NCBI GenBank assembly: GCA_002305635.1
Contig: DBPR01000013.1
Span: 1 to 27,351 of the forward strand
Length of the DNA: 27,351 bases
Direction: 5' to 3'
DNA from: Anaerolineaceae bacterium UBA1415
GTDB taxonomy: Bacteria; Chloroflexota; Anaerolineae; Anaerolineales; Anaerolineaceae
The notes beneath the pieces were generated by a model that did not search any database, was not told the origin of the DNA, and was given only the letters and a program-made list of their open reading frames with translations. Of the stretch, positions 1 through 7,422 are shown piece by piece. Positions within the stretch are counted from its first letter, which is position 1. Each line of letters begins with the position of its first letter. A program made the translations under genes and the position numbers.

Positions 1-1
1 C

Positions 2-535
2 CGCACCTGGTTTGGTCTGGTTGGTTTGTGTAAATTGCCCTGGAATGACATTGTTCCGGCGGATAACTACAAGACCGACACCCCCGCCAAAGTGCCCGAA
101 CACGTTCAGAATTATGTTGACCTCTTTAACGCCGTCACCGGTCAGAACATCGATAAGGAAGAGCTGATCATCCAGTCTGAGCGCGTCTATCAATTCCAGC
201 GCATTTTCAATATCCGCATGGGCAAAGGTGAGCGCAAGGACGACTATCCCCCTTATCGCTCGCTTGGCCCGGTAAGCAAGGAGGAATATCTCTCCCGTCA
301 GGAGCTTTACGACAAACAGCTGCGTGAGATCCAGGGACTTGACCCAGACACAATGAGCCTGGAAGAAAAGATCGCCAAAACGCGCGCCTACCGCGAAGAT
401 CAATATGAGCAGCTGATCAACGCCGTCTATAAACGCCGTGGCTGGACCGAAAATGGCGTTCCCAAACCCGAACGCCTGAAAGAGATCGGCATGGACCTGC
501 CCATGCTGCTGGAAGTGATTGAGCCAAGACTTTGA
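2..535 (+). CDS. Aldehyde:ferredoxin oxidoreductase, C-terminal part (partial)
   Basis: The reading frame is open at the left edge, so only the last ~177 residues are present. The segment matches the C-terminal domain of tungsten-containing aldehyde:ferredoxin oxidoreductases. These cytoplasmic enzymes oxidise aldehydes to acids with a W-bis-pterin cofactor and one [4Fe-4S] cluster. The 'GLVGLC' stretch at the very start fits the region carrying the last cluster cysteine of the family. The end, with 'YKRRGWTENGVPKPERLKEIG', shows the typical AOR finish (Y-x-x-R-G-W-x-x-x-G-x-P) just before the stop. The internal TTG at 26 is not the real start. The stop overlaps the next start by 4 nt (TTGA), so the two are translationally coupled. 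The subfamily (AOR, FOR, WOR5 and others) cannot be decided without the N-terminal part. Confidence 0.9.
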   Translation, partial: RTWFGLVGLCKLPWNDIVPADNYKTDTPAKVPEHVQNYVDLFNAVTGQNIDKEELIIQSERVYQFQRIFNIRMGKGERKDDYPPYRSLGPVSKEEYLSRQELYDKQLREIQGLDPDTMSLEEKIAKTRAYREDQYEQLINAVYKRRGWTENGVPKPERLKEIGMDLPMLLEVIEPRL

Positions 536-729
536 TTACCGTAAACACCGAAGAGTCGCCCTGGCACGAAGGCATGACCGTCAGGGCGCTCCTGGACGAA
601 AAAGTTTTCACCTTCCGCCACATCATCGTGCGCGTAAACGGCGAATATGTGGCCGAAGAGGAATACGACCGCCATGCGATCAACGATGGTGACGACGTTA
701 TGGTCCTGCACCTGATGGCAGGTGGATAA
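532..729 (+). CDS. ThiS/MoaD-like sulfur carrier protein
   Basis: This 65-residue protein has the beta-grasp carrier pattern: 'VRVNGEYV' in the middle, 'DGDDVMVLHLMAGG' near the end, and a terminal Gly-Gly. That is the tail which E1-like enzymes adenylate and convert to a thiocarboxylate. The start is TTG at 532, overlapping the AOR stop (TTGA). The stop abuts the ATG of the adenylyltransferase at 730. Placement between an AOR and an E1-like enzyme suggests sulfur donation for dithiolene formation in the tungsten pterin cofactor rather than thiamine synthesis; this is inference from context. By sequence it looks at least as ThiS-like as MoaD-like. Confidence 0.88.
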   Translation: MITVNTEESPWHEGMTVRALLDEKVFTFRHIIVRVNGEYVAEEEYDRHAINDGDDVMVLHLMAGG

Positions 730-1449
730 ATGGAACTTGAACGATATCTCAGGAATCAAAACGCGATCAGCCCACAGGAACAAGCCTTGCTTGCCCAAAA
801 ACGGGTCGTCATCATCGGCTGCGGAGGTCTGGGCGGCTATTTGCTTGAACAGCTCGGCAGATTGGGCGTGGGTTTCATTCGCGTTGTCGATCCAGACCTC
901 TTTGAAGAAAGCAATCTCAACCGTCAACTGCTAAGCTCAACCCCGAACCTGGGCAAGCCCAAGGTTTTGGCTGCCAAACACCGCATGCTGGCCGTGAATC
1001 CACTGGTGGAAGTTGACGCCATTCAGGTGAGAATGACAGCAGAAAACGCGTCCGATCTTCTCGCGGGCTGCGACCTTGTGCTGGACGCGCTCGATAACAT
1101 CCCCGACCGCTTCATTCTTCAGCAAGCCGCCAAAACAGCCCAAATCCCATTGGCTCACGGCGCGGTTGCTGGCTGGCAGGGACAGGTTTGCCCGATTCTG
1201 CCTGGGCAGGATCTGTTGAACCTGATCTATGGAGATTGCCAGGAATACAGCGGGGAAGAGCACGAAACAGGCACCCTTGCCTTCACGGTCGGCCTGACCG
1301 CCTCGCTCATGGCCGCCATCAGCCTGCAAACCTTACTTAACAAAGGAATTCCTGAAAGAAAATTATTGCTGCTTGATGCACAAAAGCTGGAATTCACAAA
1401 ATTCTCCCTACCCGTCTCATCATCCACACAATGGGTAGGTCGCGATTGA
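730..1449 (+). CDS. HesA/MoeB/ThiF family adenylyltransferase
   Basis: A 239-residue E1-like enzyme expected to activate the C-terminal Gly-Gly of the carrier encoded just upstream. Visible motifs are the nucleotide loop GCGGLGG at residues 30-36, 'VDPD' at 53-56, 'NLNRQ' at 62-66 with the adenylation arginine, 'GKPK' at 75-78 and 'LDALDN' at 118-123. The pairs of CxxC zinc ligands found in MoeB and ThiF are not seen. Cys170 in 'YGDCQEYSG' is a candidate for a sulfur-transfer cysteine, but this is unproven. The length is shorter than full MoeB/ThiF (about 245-270). The start ATG directly follows the stop of the carrier gene, so the three genes form one operon. Confidence 0.9.
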   Translation: MELERYLRNQNAISPQEQALLAQKRVVIIGCGGLGGYLLEQLGRLGVGFIRVVDPDLFEESNLNRQLLSSTPNLGKPKVLAAKHRMLAVNPLVEVDAIQVRMTAENASDLLAGCDLVLDALDNIPDRFILQQAAKTAQIPLAHGAVAGWQGQVCPILPGQDLLNLIYGDCQEYSGEEHETGTLAFTVGLTASLMAAISLQTLLNKGIPERKLLLLDAQKLEFTKFSLPVSSSTQWVGRD

Positions 1450-1465
1450 GGGTCTACCCTCAATC
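1444..1465. other. Hairpin overlapping the adenylyltransferase stop codon
   Basis: A perfect inverted repeat, GATTGAGGGT (1444-1453) and ACCCTCAATC (1456-1465), with a 2-nt centre. The left arm contains the TGA stop codon of the preceding gene (1447-1449). No T-run follows, so it is not a classical intrinsic terminator. It may stabilise the 3' end or act in Rho-dependent or processed termination. Confidence 0.55.
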
Positions 1466-1807
1466 CGAAGTTCCACAAGAAAGACCAACTATTATTGTTA
1501 ATCACGTATGTACCAATTTGACATTGAGAAAACATTTAATGGTTTTTTTAATTAATACAGAAGATTGACTTCGATAAACTATAACCCTCTCCAGCCGAAG
1601 GCGAAGGGAGAGGGTCGGCGAAGCCGGGGAGTGGGTCTTTTTATCGTTTTTTCATTGTCAACCAAATGCAAATTCTGAGTAGTAATTAAGTAATCTTTCT
1701 CTCTATATGCCCTACAATCCTAAACGTGGTTAAACCGAATCTGATACAAGTCCAAAACCAATGTAAAATATAGGCAGGGCTAAGACCCCCGTCTTTTTAG
1801 GAGCAAA
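1450..1807. other. Intergenic stretch of 358 bp, non-coding
   Basis: No convincing reading frame was found. The stretch is AT-rich except for a GC-rich palindromic element at 1585-1627. A ribosome-binding site (TAGGAG, 1798-1803) precedes the gene at 1808. A weak -10-like TGTAAAAT sits at 1762-1769 without a good -35 box. Confidence 0.5.
1585..1638. repeat. Palindromic intergenic repeat-like element
   Basis: CCCTCTCC (1585-1592) pairs with GGAGAGGG (1607-1614), followed by a small CGGC-GAA-GCCG hairpin (1617-1627) and 'GGGGAGTGGGTC'. From general knowledge this resembles dispersed intergenic sequences of the 'ccctctcc ... ggagaggg ... ggggagtggg' type found in many bacterial genomes. Only one copy is present here, so repeat status rests on resemblance. 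Confidence 0.4.
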
Positions 1808-2056
1808 ATGTTTAAACGTTTGGCACGTCTTACCATAATTCTGGCTTTGGCAGCCCTTGTGTGGCTTATTCTTGGTGCTGGTTCTGGCAAACAGGTGCAG
1901 CCATATCAGGTGATCATTCTGCTTGGCATCCTCTTTTTCTACATCATCATCTCAAAACGAGCCAAAGCATCAACAGACGAAGACCCCATCCTGCCGTCAA
2001 CCCGCCGACAGCGCAAAGGACACAGATCCTGGATCCATCGCATTGATCAGGATTAG
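1808..2056 (+). CDS. Small two-helix membrane protein, hypothetical
   Basis: An 82-residue protein not recognised as a known family. Two hydrophobic helices are visible: about residues 7-24 (LTIILALAALVWLILGAG) and 34-48 (VIILLGILFFYIII). A short polar loop separates them and a basic, probably cytoplasmic tail follows. The ATG is preceded by TAGGAG at good spacing. Its stop lies 14 nt before rarA, so it is probably co-transcribed with that gene, but no functional link can be read from the sequence. Confidence 0.65.
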   Translation: MFKRLARLTIILALAALVWLILGAGSGKQVQPYQVIILLGILFFYIIISKRAKASTDEDPILPSTRRQRKGHRSWIHRIDQD

Positions 2057-2070
2057 GACGGTGTTAGCCA

Positions 2071-3390
2071 ATGGATCTTTTTGACTACTCCATGCAGGAA
2101 GAATTAGCAGCCAACGCGCCGCTAGCCGCCCGAATGCGCCCGCAAACGCTTGATGAGATCGTCGGGCAGGATCACATCATTGGCAAAAATACGCTCCTGC
2201 GCCGTGCCATCGAGGCAGACCGCCTGTTCAGCTCCATCATCCTCTACGGTCCCCCAGGCACAGGCAAAACCACCTTCGCCCAGGTGATCGCCAACACGAC
2301 CAACGCCCATTTTCTCACCCTCAGCGCGGTTCTGGCGGGCGTGGCGGATTTGCGCAAAGCTATCCAGGACGCGACCGAACGCCGCAAATATCAACGTCAG
2401 CGCACGATCCTTTTCATTGACGAGATCCATCGCTGGAACAAAGCCCAGCAGGATGCCCTTTTACCGCAGGTGGAAAATGGCCTGATCACCCTGATCGGCG
2501 CCACCACCCAAAACCCTTATTTTGACGTCATCAAAGCCCTGGTCAGCCGTTCTCGCATTTTTGAACTCAAGCCGCTTAGCAGTGAAGACATCCTCACCTT
2601 GCTCAAGCGTGCGTTGCAAGAGGAAAAAGGCGGCTACAGCCTGCGCAAGATCGAAGCGGACGAGGACGCGCTTTTGCACCTGGCAGAAATTTCTGGCGGT
2701 GATGCCCGCAACGCCCTCAACGCGCTTGAGCTGGCAGTCGAAACCACTCCCGTCGAAAACGGCAGCATTCACATCACACTCGAAGTCGCCCAGGAGTCGA
2801 TTCAACGCCGCGCGGTGCTCTACGACAAAACGGACGACCAGCACTACGACACGATCTCCGCTTTCATCAAATCGGTGCGCGGCAGCGACCCTGACTCCGC
2901 ACTTTACTGGCTAATGAAGATGATCGTGGCGGGGGAAGACCCGCGTTTTATCCTGCGCCGCCTGATCATCCTGGCAAGTGAGGATATCGGTCTGGCAGAC
3001 CCGCAGGGTATTTTGGTTGCCAACGCTGCCGCTCAAAATTTTGAATATATCGGCATGCCCGAAGGCATTTATCCCATCGCTCACGCCACGCTCTATCTGG
3101 CAACCGCTCCAAAGAGTAATTCAGTTGGCGCTTATTTTGAGGTTCGGGATGAGATCGAGAAAAATGGCGCTAAACCCGTACCGATCCACCTTATGGACGC
3201 CAGCCGCGATGGCAAAGGGCTCGGGCACGGCCAGGGTTATGACTATCCTCACAACCACGAAGGTCATTGGGTCAAACAGCAATACCTGCCCGATGACCTC
3301 AAAGACCGCCGTTTTTACCATCCCTCCGATCAGGGCTACGAAGCCCAGATCGCCGAGCGGCTGAAAAAATGGCGGGATGACGATCAATGA
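2071..3390 (+). CDS. rarA: Replication-associated recombination protein A (RarA/MgsA AAA+ ATPase)
   Basis: A 439-residue clamp-loader-like AAA+ ATPase acting at stalled replication forks. The N-terminal 'PLAARMRPQTLDEIVGQDHI' is family-typical. Walker A is GPPGTGKT at residues 60-67 and Walker B is 'ILFIDEIH' at 113-120, followed by the diagnostic 'RWNKAQQDALLP' (usually RFNKAQQD). Sensor regions 'IGATTQNP' and 'SRSRIFEL' follow, and then the C-terminal MgsA/RarA domain with the 'ASEDIGLADP' and 'HLMDASRDGKGLGHGQGYDYPH' blocks. Length is normal for the family. The stop overlaps the next start by 4 nt (ATGA, 3387-3390). It sits in a DNA-maintenance neighbourhood with recJ. Confidence 0.96.
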   Translation: MDLFDYSMQEELAANAPLAARMRPQTLDEIVGQDHIIGKNTLLRRAIEADRLFSSIILYGPPGTGKTTFAQVIANTTNAHFLTLSAVLAGVADLRKAIQDATERRKYQRQRTILFIDEIHRWNKAQQDALLPQVENGLITLIGATTQNPYFDVIKALVSRSRIFELKPLSSEDILTLLKRALQEEKGGYSLRKIEADEDALLHLAEISGGDARNALNALELAVETTPVENGSIHITLEVAQESIQRRAVLYDKTDDQHYDTISAFIKSVRGSDPDSALYWLMKMIVAGEDPRFILRRLIILASEDIGLADPQGILVANAAAQNFEYIGMPEGIYPIAHATLYLATAPKSNSVGAYFEVRDEIEKNGAKPVPIHLMDASRDGKGLGHGQGYDYPHNHEGHWVKQQYLPDDLKDRRFYHPSDQGYEAQIAERLKKWRDDDQ

Positions 3391-4253
3391 ACCTTGATAT
3401 CCGCTCGACAGTGATCGTACTTGCCATCATGGCAGCTATTGCGGCTGTGATCATGATCTTTCGCGCCAAAAACGCCATTCAGAGCGGGCGGAAATTGCCT
3501 TTTTTCTATAAAAAACGCCAGCTTTACGAGTTGGGCATCCGTCTGATCGTGGCTGCCCTGGCTTTGGGCTTTTTTGCCTATGCTTCCCTGCGATGGGGTG
3601 AAGACATTGCCTATAAATACTTTCCACCAACCCTAACACCTTCGCTCACCCCCACCATTACCCAAACACCAACCATCACGCTGACCCCAACGATCACGCT
3701 CACGCCTACCATCACCAATACGCCTTCGATCACGAACACACCCTCCCTGCCCAATGAGATCATCGACAAATTCGAAGCCATCGGCACCCCTCAGGAAGCT
3801 TATATCTTTAGTATTCTCAAGTTCTCAACAGAGATCGATGATGACCTGCAACCCATCGATCCGGCGATCGAGTTTGAGAACCCGCTCGAGGTTATTTATG
3901 GCACCTATAGCTACAATATGATGACCGACGGCATTCAATGGAGCGAGGTCTGGCGCAGGGATGGCGAAATTATTCATTACAGTGTTGGTACCTGGTCGGG
4001 TCACAGCGGCGGCTATGGCGCCAGCAGGCTCGAATTGCCCGCCGAAGAATGGCTGCCTGGGCAATATGAGCTGCAGTTCTTCATCGGTACCGTTTGGTTG
4101 ATGAGCGGGCACTTCCGCGTTTTAGGCAATCCACCGACGGCTACGCCAACAATTACACCAACGCCAACCCTCACGCCGAGCTTCACGCCCACCAGCACCA
4201 ACACGTCTTTACCCACCAGCACGCCCTGGCTGAGCAATACGCCCAGGCCGTAA
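3387..4253 (+). CDS. Membrane protein with two TP-rich linkers, unknown function
   Basis: A 288-residue protein of no recognised family. Two N-terminal helices are seen (about residues 9-25 and 50-68). A Thr/Pro-rich linker (about 80-123, TPTIT-type repeats) is followed by a compact cysteine-free domain of ~125 residues rich in Trp and Tyr (for example 'GIQWSEVWRRDGEIIHYS' and 'LPGQYELQFFIG'). A second TP-rich tail runs to the C-terminus. The middle domain looks like a beta-sandwich accessory module outside the cell, from composition only. The start overlaps the rarA stop (ATGA). The same linker style recurs in the lipoproteins and the GH3-like protein of this window. Confidence 0.8.
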   Translation: MNLDIRSTVIVLAIMAAIAAVIMIFRAKNAIQSGRKLPFFYKKRQLYELGIRLIVAALALGFFAYASLRWGEDIAYKYFPPTLTPSLTPTITQTPTITLTPTITLTPTITNTPSITNTPSLPNEIIDKFEAIGTPQEAYIFSILKFSTEIDDDLQPIDPAIEFENPLEVIYGTYSYNMMTDGIQWSEVWRRDGEIIHYSVGTWSGHSGGYGASRLELPAEEWLPGQYELQFFIGTVWLMSGHFRVLGNPPTATPTITPTPTLTPSFTPTSTNTSLPTSTPWLSNTPRP

Positions 4254-4263
4254 CAGACATTGT

Positions 4264-4291
4264 TTGAATTTCCTGCGCCAAAAGGTACAAT
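4264..4291 (+). promoter_or_regulatory. Predicted recJ promoter
   Basis: TTGAAT (4264-4269), a 16-bp spacer and TACAAT (4286-4291). The -10 ends 10 nt before the ATG at 4302, so the transcript would have a leader of only a few bases. It lies between the preceding stop and recJ. Confidence 0.45.
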
Positions 4292-4301
4292 TGAAGCCAC
4301 T

Positions 4302-6023
4302 ATGACAGAAACAAACGCCCACACCATCAAACGCTGGAAGATCGCGCCGCTAATCCCCAGGCATATCAATCAGGAATTAAGCGCTCATTCGCCTTTCCTA
4401 CGTCAACTGCTTTTCAACCGCGGCATCATCACCGCCGAAGCCGCTCAGGCCTACCTGAGCCAGGAATCCCCCACCAATCCCGACCCATTCCAGCTCAAGG
4501 ACATGGACAAAGCAGTTGCCCTGATCCACGAAGCGCTGCAAACCGAAAAGAAAATTGCCATCTATGGCGATTATGACACCGATGGGGTAACCTCCTTAGC
4601 CGTTCTCTATGAGTTTTTCAATCAACTTGGCCACACTCCGCGCGTCTACATTCCCAATCGTTTTGATGAGGGCTATGGGCTCAATTGCGACGCGATCCAG
4701 CAGCTCCATGACGAAGGCATTGATCTGATCATCACCGTTGACTGTGGCATTCGTTCCAATAAGGAGGTTGCGCTGGCAAAAGAACTCGGTATGCAGGTCA
4801 TTGTCAGCGATCATCACTTACCAGGTCCGACTTTACCGCAAGCCGACGCGGTTATCGATCCTCACCAACCCGCTGATCCCTACCCCTACAAAATGCTGGC
4901 AGGTGTTGCCCTGGCTTATAAAATTGCCAAAGCCTATCTGCAAGCTTACCCGCAAAAGGGCATAGACCCCGCGCAGTGGCTCGATCTGGTCGCCATTGGC
5001 ACCGTGGTCGATGTCGCACCCCTCGACGGCGAAAACCGTGCCCTGGTCAAAGCTGGGTTAAAGGCAATGCGCAATACCCATCGTCAGGGACTCTTCTCGC
5101 TCATTCAGGCTTCAGGCATCAAGATCGAGCAGCTAAACGCCGGGCACCTCGGCTTTGCCATTGGCCCGCGCCTCAACGCTGCTGGTCGCATGGATTCAGC
5201 TCTGGCAGCTTTCGAACTACTAACCACCCAGGATCTTTTTCAGGCAGGAATGCTGGCCCAGATGCTCGACAACTACAATCAACAGCGCAAAGACATCACG
5301 CACGCGATCCAGGAAGCAGCCATCAACGAAGCCAACGCGCTCGACGCTGATACGCCGGTCGTGATCTCAGTTTCTGCTGATTATGAAGCCGGCGTCGTTG
5401 GCCTTGCAGCCGGGCGGGTTGCAGAAAGTTTCTACAAACCCGCTATCATCGGGCGCTTTGAAGATGGCTGGATCAAAGCATCCTGCCGTTCCATTCCGGA
5501 GTTTAATATTGTGGAAGCTCTCGAGCAATGCTCTGATCTGCTCGACCACTACGGCGGCCATGCCATGGCGGCCGGTCTGACCGTCCAGGAAACCTTGCTG
5601 GGAGAATTCAGCGAACGCCTGAACCAAATCGCCCGCGACACTCTCGCCGGCATGGAGCTGGTGCCGGAGCTGGCGATCGACTACGAGATCTCGCTGGATC
5701 GCCTGAAGCCCGAGCATGTCCCCGGGATCCTTTCCGATATCGCCCAACTGGAGCCTACCGGCACGCACAACCCCGACGCGCTCTTTTGCAGCCGCAATTG
5801 CAAGGTGATGCGAGCCTGGGGCGTTGGCGATGGGCGCCACCTCAAGCTCACGCTTGGCGCTGACACACACCAGTTTGACGCGATCGCTTTTAATCAGGGT
5901 TACTGGCTGGCAGACCTACCCAGCCATGTGGATGTTGCCTACGCTTTTGAGATCAACAGCTATCAGGGCAGGCAGTCCCTGCAGCTCAATGTTCGCGATA
6001 TCAAAGCCTCGGAAGTTAGCTGA
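4302..6023 (+). CDS. recJ: Single-stranded-DNA-specific exonuclease RecJ
   Basis: A 573-residue 5'-3' ssDNA exonuclease of the DHH superfamily acting in recombination and mismatch repair. Motifs are 'YGDYDTDG' at 88-95, 'VDCGI' at 146-150, 'SDHHLPG' at 169-175, 'GTVVDVAPL' at 233-241, 'IGPRLNAAGRM' at 287-297 and the DHHA1 motif 'GGHAMAAG' at 418-425. A C-terminal OB-like domain follows. The start chosen is the ATG at 4302. An in-frame TTG at 4260 would add 14 residues spanning the predicted promoter and lacks a ribosome-binding site. All catalytic motifs appear intact. Confidence 0.95.
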   Translation: MTETNAHTIKRWKIAPLIPRHINQELSAHSPFLRQLLFNRGIITAEAAQAYLSQESPTNPDPFQLKDMDKAVALIHEALQTEKKIAIYGDYDTDGVTSLAVLYEFFNQLGHTPRVYIPNRFDEGYGLNCDAIQQLHDEGIDLIITVDCGIRSNKEVALAKELGMQVIVSDHHLPGPTLPQADAVIDPHQPADPYPYKMLAGVALAYKIAKAYLQAYPQKGIDPAQWLDLVAIGTVVDVAPLDGENRALVKAGLKAMRNTHRQGLFSLIQASGIKIEQLNAGHLGFAIGPRLNAAGRMDSALAAFELLTTQDLFQAGMLAQMLDNYNQQRKDITHAIQEAAINEANALDADTPVVISVSADYEAGVVGLAAGRVAESFYKPAIIGRFEDGWIKASCRSIPEFNIVEALEQCSDLLDHYGGHAMAAGLTVQETLLGEFSERLNQIARDTLAGMELVPELAIDYEISLDRLKPEHVPGILSDIAQLEPTGTHNPDALFCSRNCKVMRAWGVGDGRHLKLTLGADTHQFDAIAFNQGYWLADLPSHVDVAYAFEINSYQGRQSLQLNVRDIKASEVS

Positions 6024-6026
6024 TTT

Positions 6027-7112
6027 TTATTCAGCGCTCAGCATATAAGTATGGCTAAGTTCTTCAACCCTTCCGTCCGGGTAATGGTGTCGGGCTTTTG
6101 CCAATAAATTGATTCCTGTCCCGACTGTTTCGTTCTCAAGGAATTCGATCAAACGCCGGATCGAAGCTTCGAGTTCGCGGCCCCGCTCCATGCCAAGACG
6201 GTAGGTGAAGAATGCCGGATTCTCTTCCAGTATTTCCAAGGAGGCTCTCAGCGCCTGCGCAAATTCCGTAATTGTGCCTTGCTGCTCTTCTGGATATAGC
6301 TTTTTGATCGGTTTTTTTAAATTATTAAAGAGAGAATCGAGCATTATCCGGTTATGGAAGAACTGTGCAATAGCATCATAGCCAGATAAGTTGATAACCT
6401 TTTCATTTTCTCTAACAAGGTCGAGAGAATATTCCGACCTGGTCGGAACATCGAGGAATTCTGCCGGATCGATCAATTCGCGCACTTTTCCCATCACCAT
6501 ATTCGCGTATTCCTGATAGATTTCTTTGATCGGTCGCTCATCATTCTCCGTGGAAAGAGCTGGAATGGCTTTCCCGATATTCATACGGAATTTTGGTCGT
6601 TTGAATTTAAAGACCCTTCCGAGACTGTTATTAAAACCACTAAAGCCCAGCGGAACCACCTTTGCCCGTCCTTTGTGGCTCAGCCATGCCACACCAATCT
6701 GGGCACGCATATTCCCCGGATCCCAGGTGCCGCCTTCAGGGAAGATGCCCAAAAAACCGCCTTGATCAAGGATGCTTAAGGCCTGGTTCATCGCTTTTCG
6801 ATCGAGCTGCCCGCGGTTGATCGGGATGTATCCATAATAATTTACGATCAGGTCGAGCGCGCCGTCAAATGGCATATCTCCCGCTCCCATGGGCTCAACC
6901 TTGCGCTCGGTGAAAAGGGTCATAAAGAGCGGTTCCAGGGAAGATACGTGATTACCCGCCAGAATGACCGGGCCTTCTTCCGGGATATTCTCAAGCCCCT
7001 CAATTTGAGGCCTGGCAAGAACTTTGACCAGAAATTTGCCTATGGCACCCATCATGGCACGACGGAAGCCTAATCGGGGATAGGGTAAGAATTGATCGCT
7101 GCTTTTTCCCAT
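6027..7112 (-). CDS. 1-acyl-glycerol-3-phosphate acyltransferase family protein (PlsC-like)
   Basis: A 361-residue protein whose N-terminal half is a PlsC-type acyltransferase of phospholipid synthesis. It has 'AGNHVSSLEP' at residues 52-61, 'IPINRG' at 96-101, 'FPEGGTW' at 124-130 and 'VVPLGFSG' at 152-159. The usual catalytic H-x4-D reads H-x4-E (His55, Glu60), and FPEGTR reads FPEGGTW. About 150 extra C-terminal residues, predicted helical and of no known family, follow, whereas PlsC is usually ~240 residues. The gene converges on recJ with only 3 nt between stops. A TACAAT box on the minus strand (7146-7141) lies upstream of the ATG. Substrate specificity is unknown. Confidence 0.82.
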   Translation of the reverse strand: MGKSSDQFLPYPRLGFRRAMMGAIGKFLVKVLARPQIEGLENIPEEGPVILAGNHVSSLEPLFMTLFTERKVEPMGAGDMPFDGALDLIVNYYGYIPINRGQLDRKAMNQALSILDQGGFLGIFPEGGTWDPGNMRAQIGVAWLSHKGRAKVVPLGFSGFNNSLGRVFKFKRPKFRMNIGKAIPALSTENDERPIKEIYQEYANMVMGKVRELIDPAEFLDVPTRSEYSLDLVRENEKVINLSGYDAIAQFFHNRIMLDSLFNNLKKPIKKLYPEEQQGTITEFAQALRASLEILEENPAFFTYRLGMERGRELEASIRRLIEFLENETVGTGINLLAKARHHYPDGRVEELSHTYMLSAE

Positions 7113-7168
7113 GGCTAACTCTAGTTTATTAACCCAATAAATTGTAGTTGGTTTCGGAAAACAGAAAA

Positions 7169-7241
7169 TGCCCCCACAGGAATTCGAATCCTGGTTTTGG
7201 CCTTGAGAGGGCCACGTCCTGGGCCGCTAGACGATGAGGGC
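7169..7241 (-). tRNA. tRNA-Glu (anticodon CUC)
   Basis: A complete 73-nt cloverleaf on the minus strand. Acceptor GCCCTCA pairs with TGGGGGC (one T-G pair) with discriminator A. The D-arm contains 'GTCTAGCGG'. The anticodon stem is TGGCC/GGCCA around loop CTCTCAA, giving anticodon CTC, which reads GAG. The T-arm is CAGGA-TTCGAAT-TCCTG. The 3' CCA is not encoded. A T-rich stretch follows the 3' end. Confidence 0.95.
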
Positions 7242-7252
7242 ATTAGGCAAAA

Positions 7253-7281
7253 ATAATATCACGTTGTCGTTTTATCGTCAA
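7253..7281 (-). promoter_or_regulatory. Promoter of tRNA-Glu
   Basis: On the minus strand, TTGACG (7281-7276), a 17-bp spacer and TATTAT (7258-7253), ending 11 nt before the mature tRNA 5' end. This is a near-consensus housekeeping promoter. Confidence 0.65.
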
Positions 7282-7341
7282 CGGAGATTTTTTCTTTGTC
7301 AGATTTTTTTTCGCATGTCTTGAATAAATAGTAAAGCTGTC

Positions 7342-7385
7342 AACTTTCGGCTGATATGTAGTGCCACTACATATTAGCCGAAGTT
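7342..7385. terminator. 44-bp near-perfect palindrome, probable terminator of the FHA-regulator gene
   Basis: The left arm (7342-7363) and right arm (7365-7385) match over ~20 bp with one G-T wobble position and one bulged base. The core is GATATGTAGTG against CACTACATAT. It lies 37 bp after the stop of the minus-strand gene at 7423 and 61 bp before the tRNA promoter. No strong T-run flanks it on the minus side, so an operator-like or mobile palindrome remains possible. Confidence 0.5.
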
Positions 7386-7422
7386 TTCCGATAAATTAGC
7401 TTTTCTATTATTGAGAGGGAAC

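Noticed and set aside
1782..1795. AAGAC/GTCTT hairpin followed by T's before the gene at 1808, as an attenuator
   Set aside because: The stem is only 5 bp with a C-only loop and is likely too weak; it sits directly before the ribosome-binding site.
4260..4301. TTG at 4260 as the recJ start, adding 14 residues
   Set aside because: The added stretch spans a plausible promoter, has no ribosome-binding site, and an ATG at 4302 begins the conserved part.
7338..7343. TTGACA on the minus strand as a -35 box upstream of tRNA-Glu
   Set aside because: No -10 lies at 16-18 bp, while a complete promoter closer to the tRNA (7281-7253) explains its expression.
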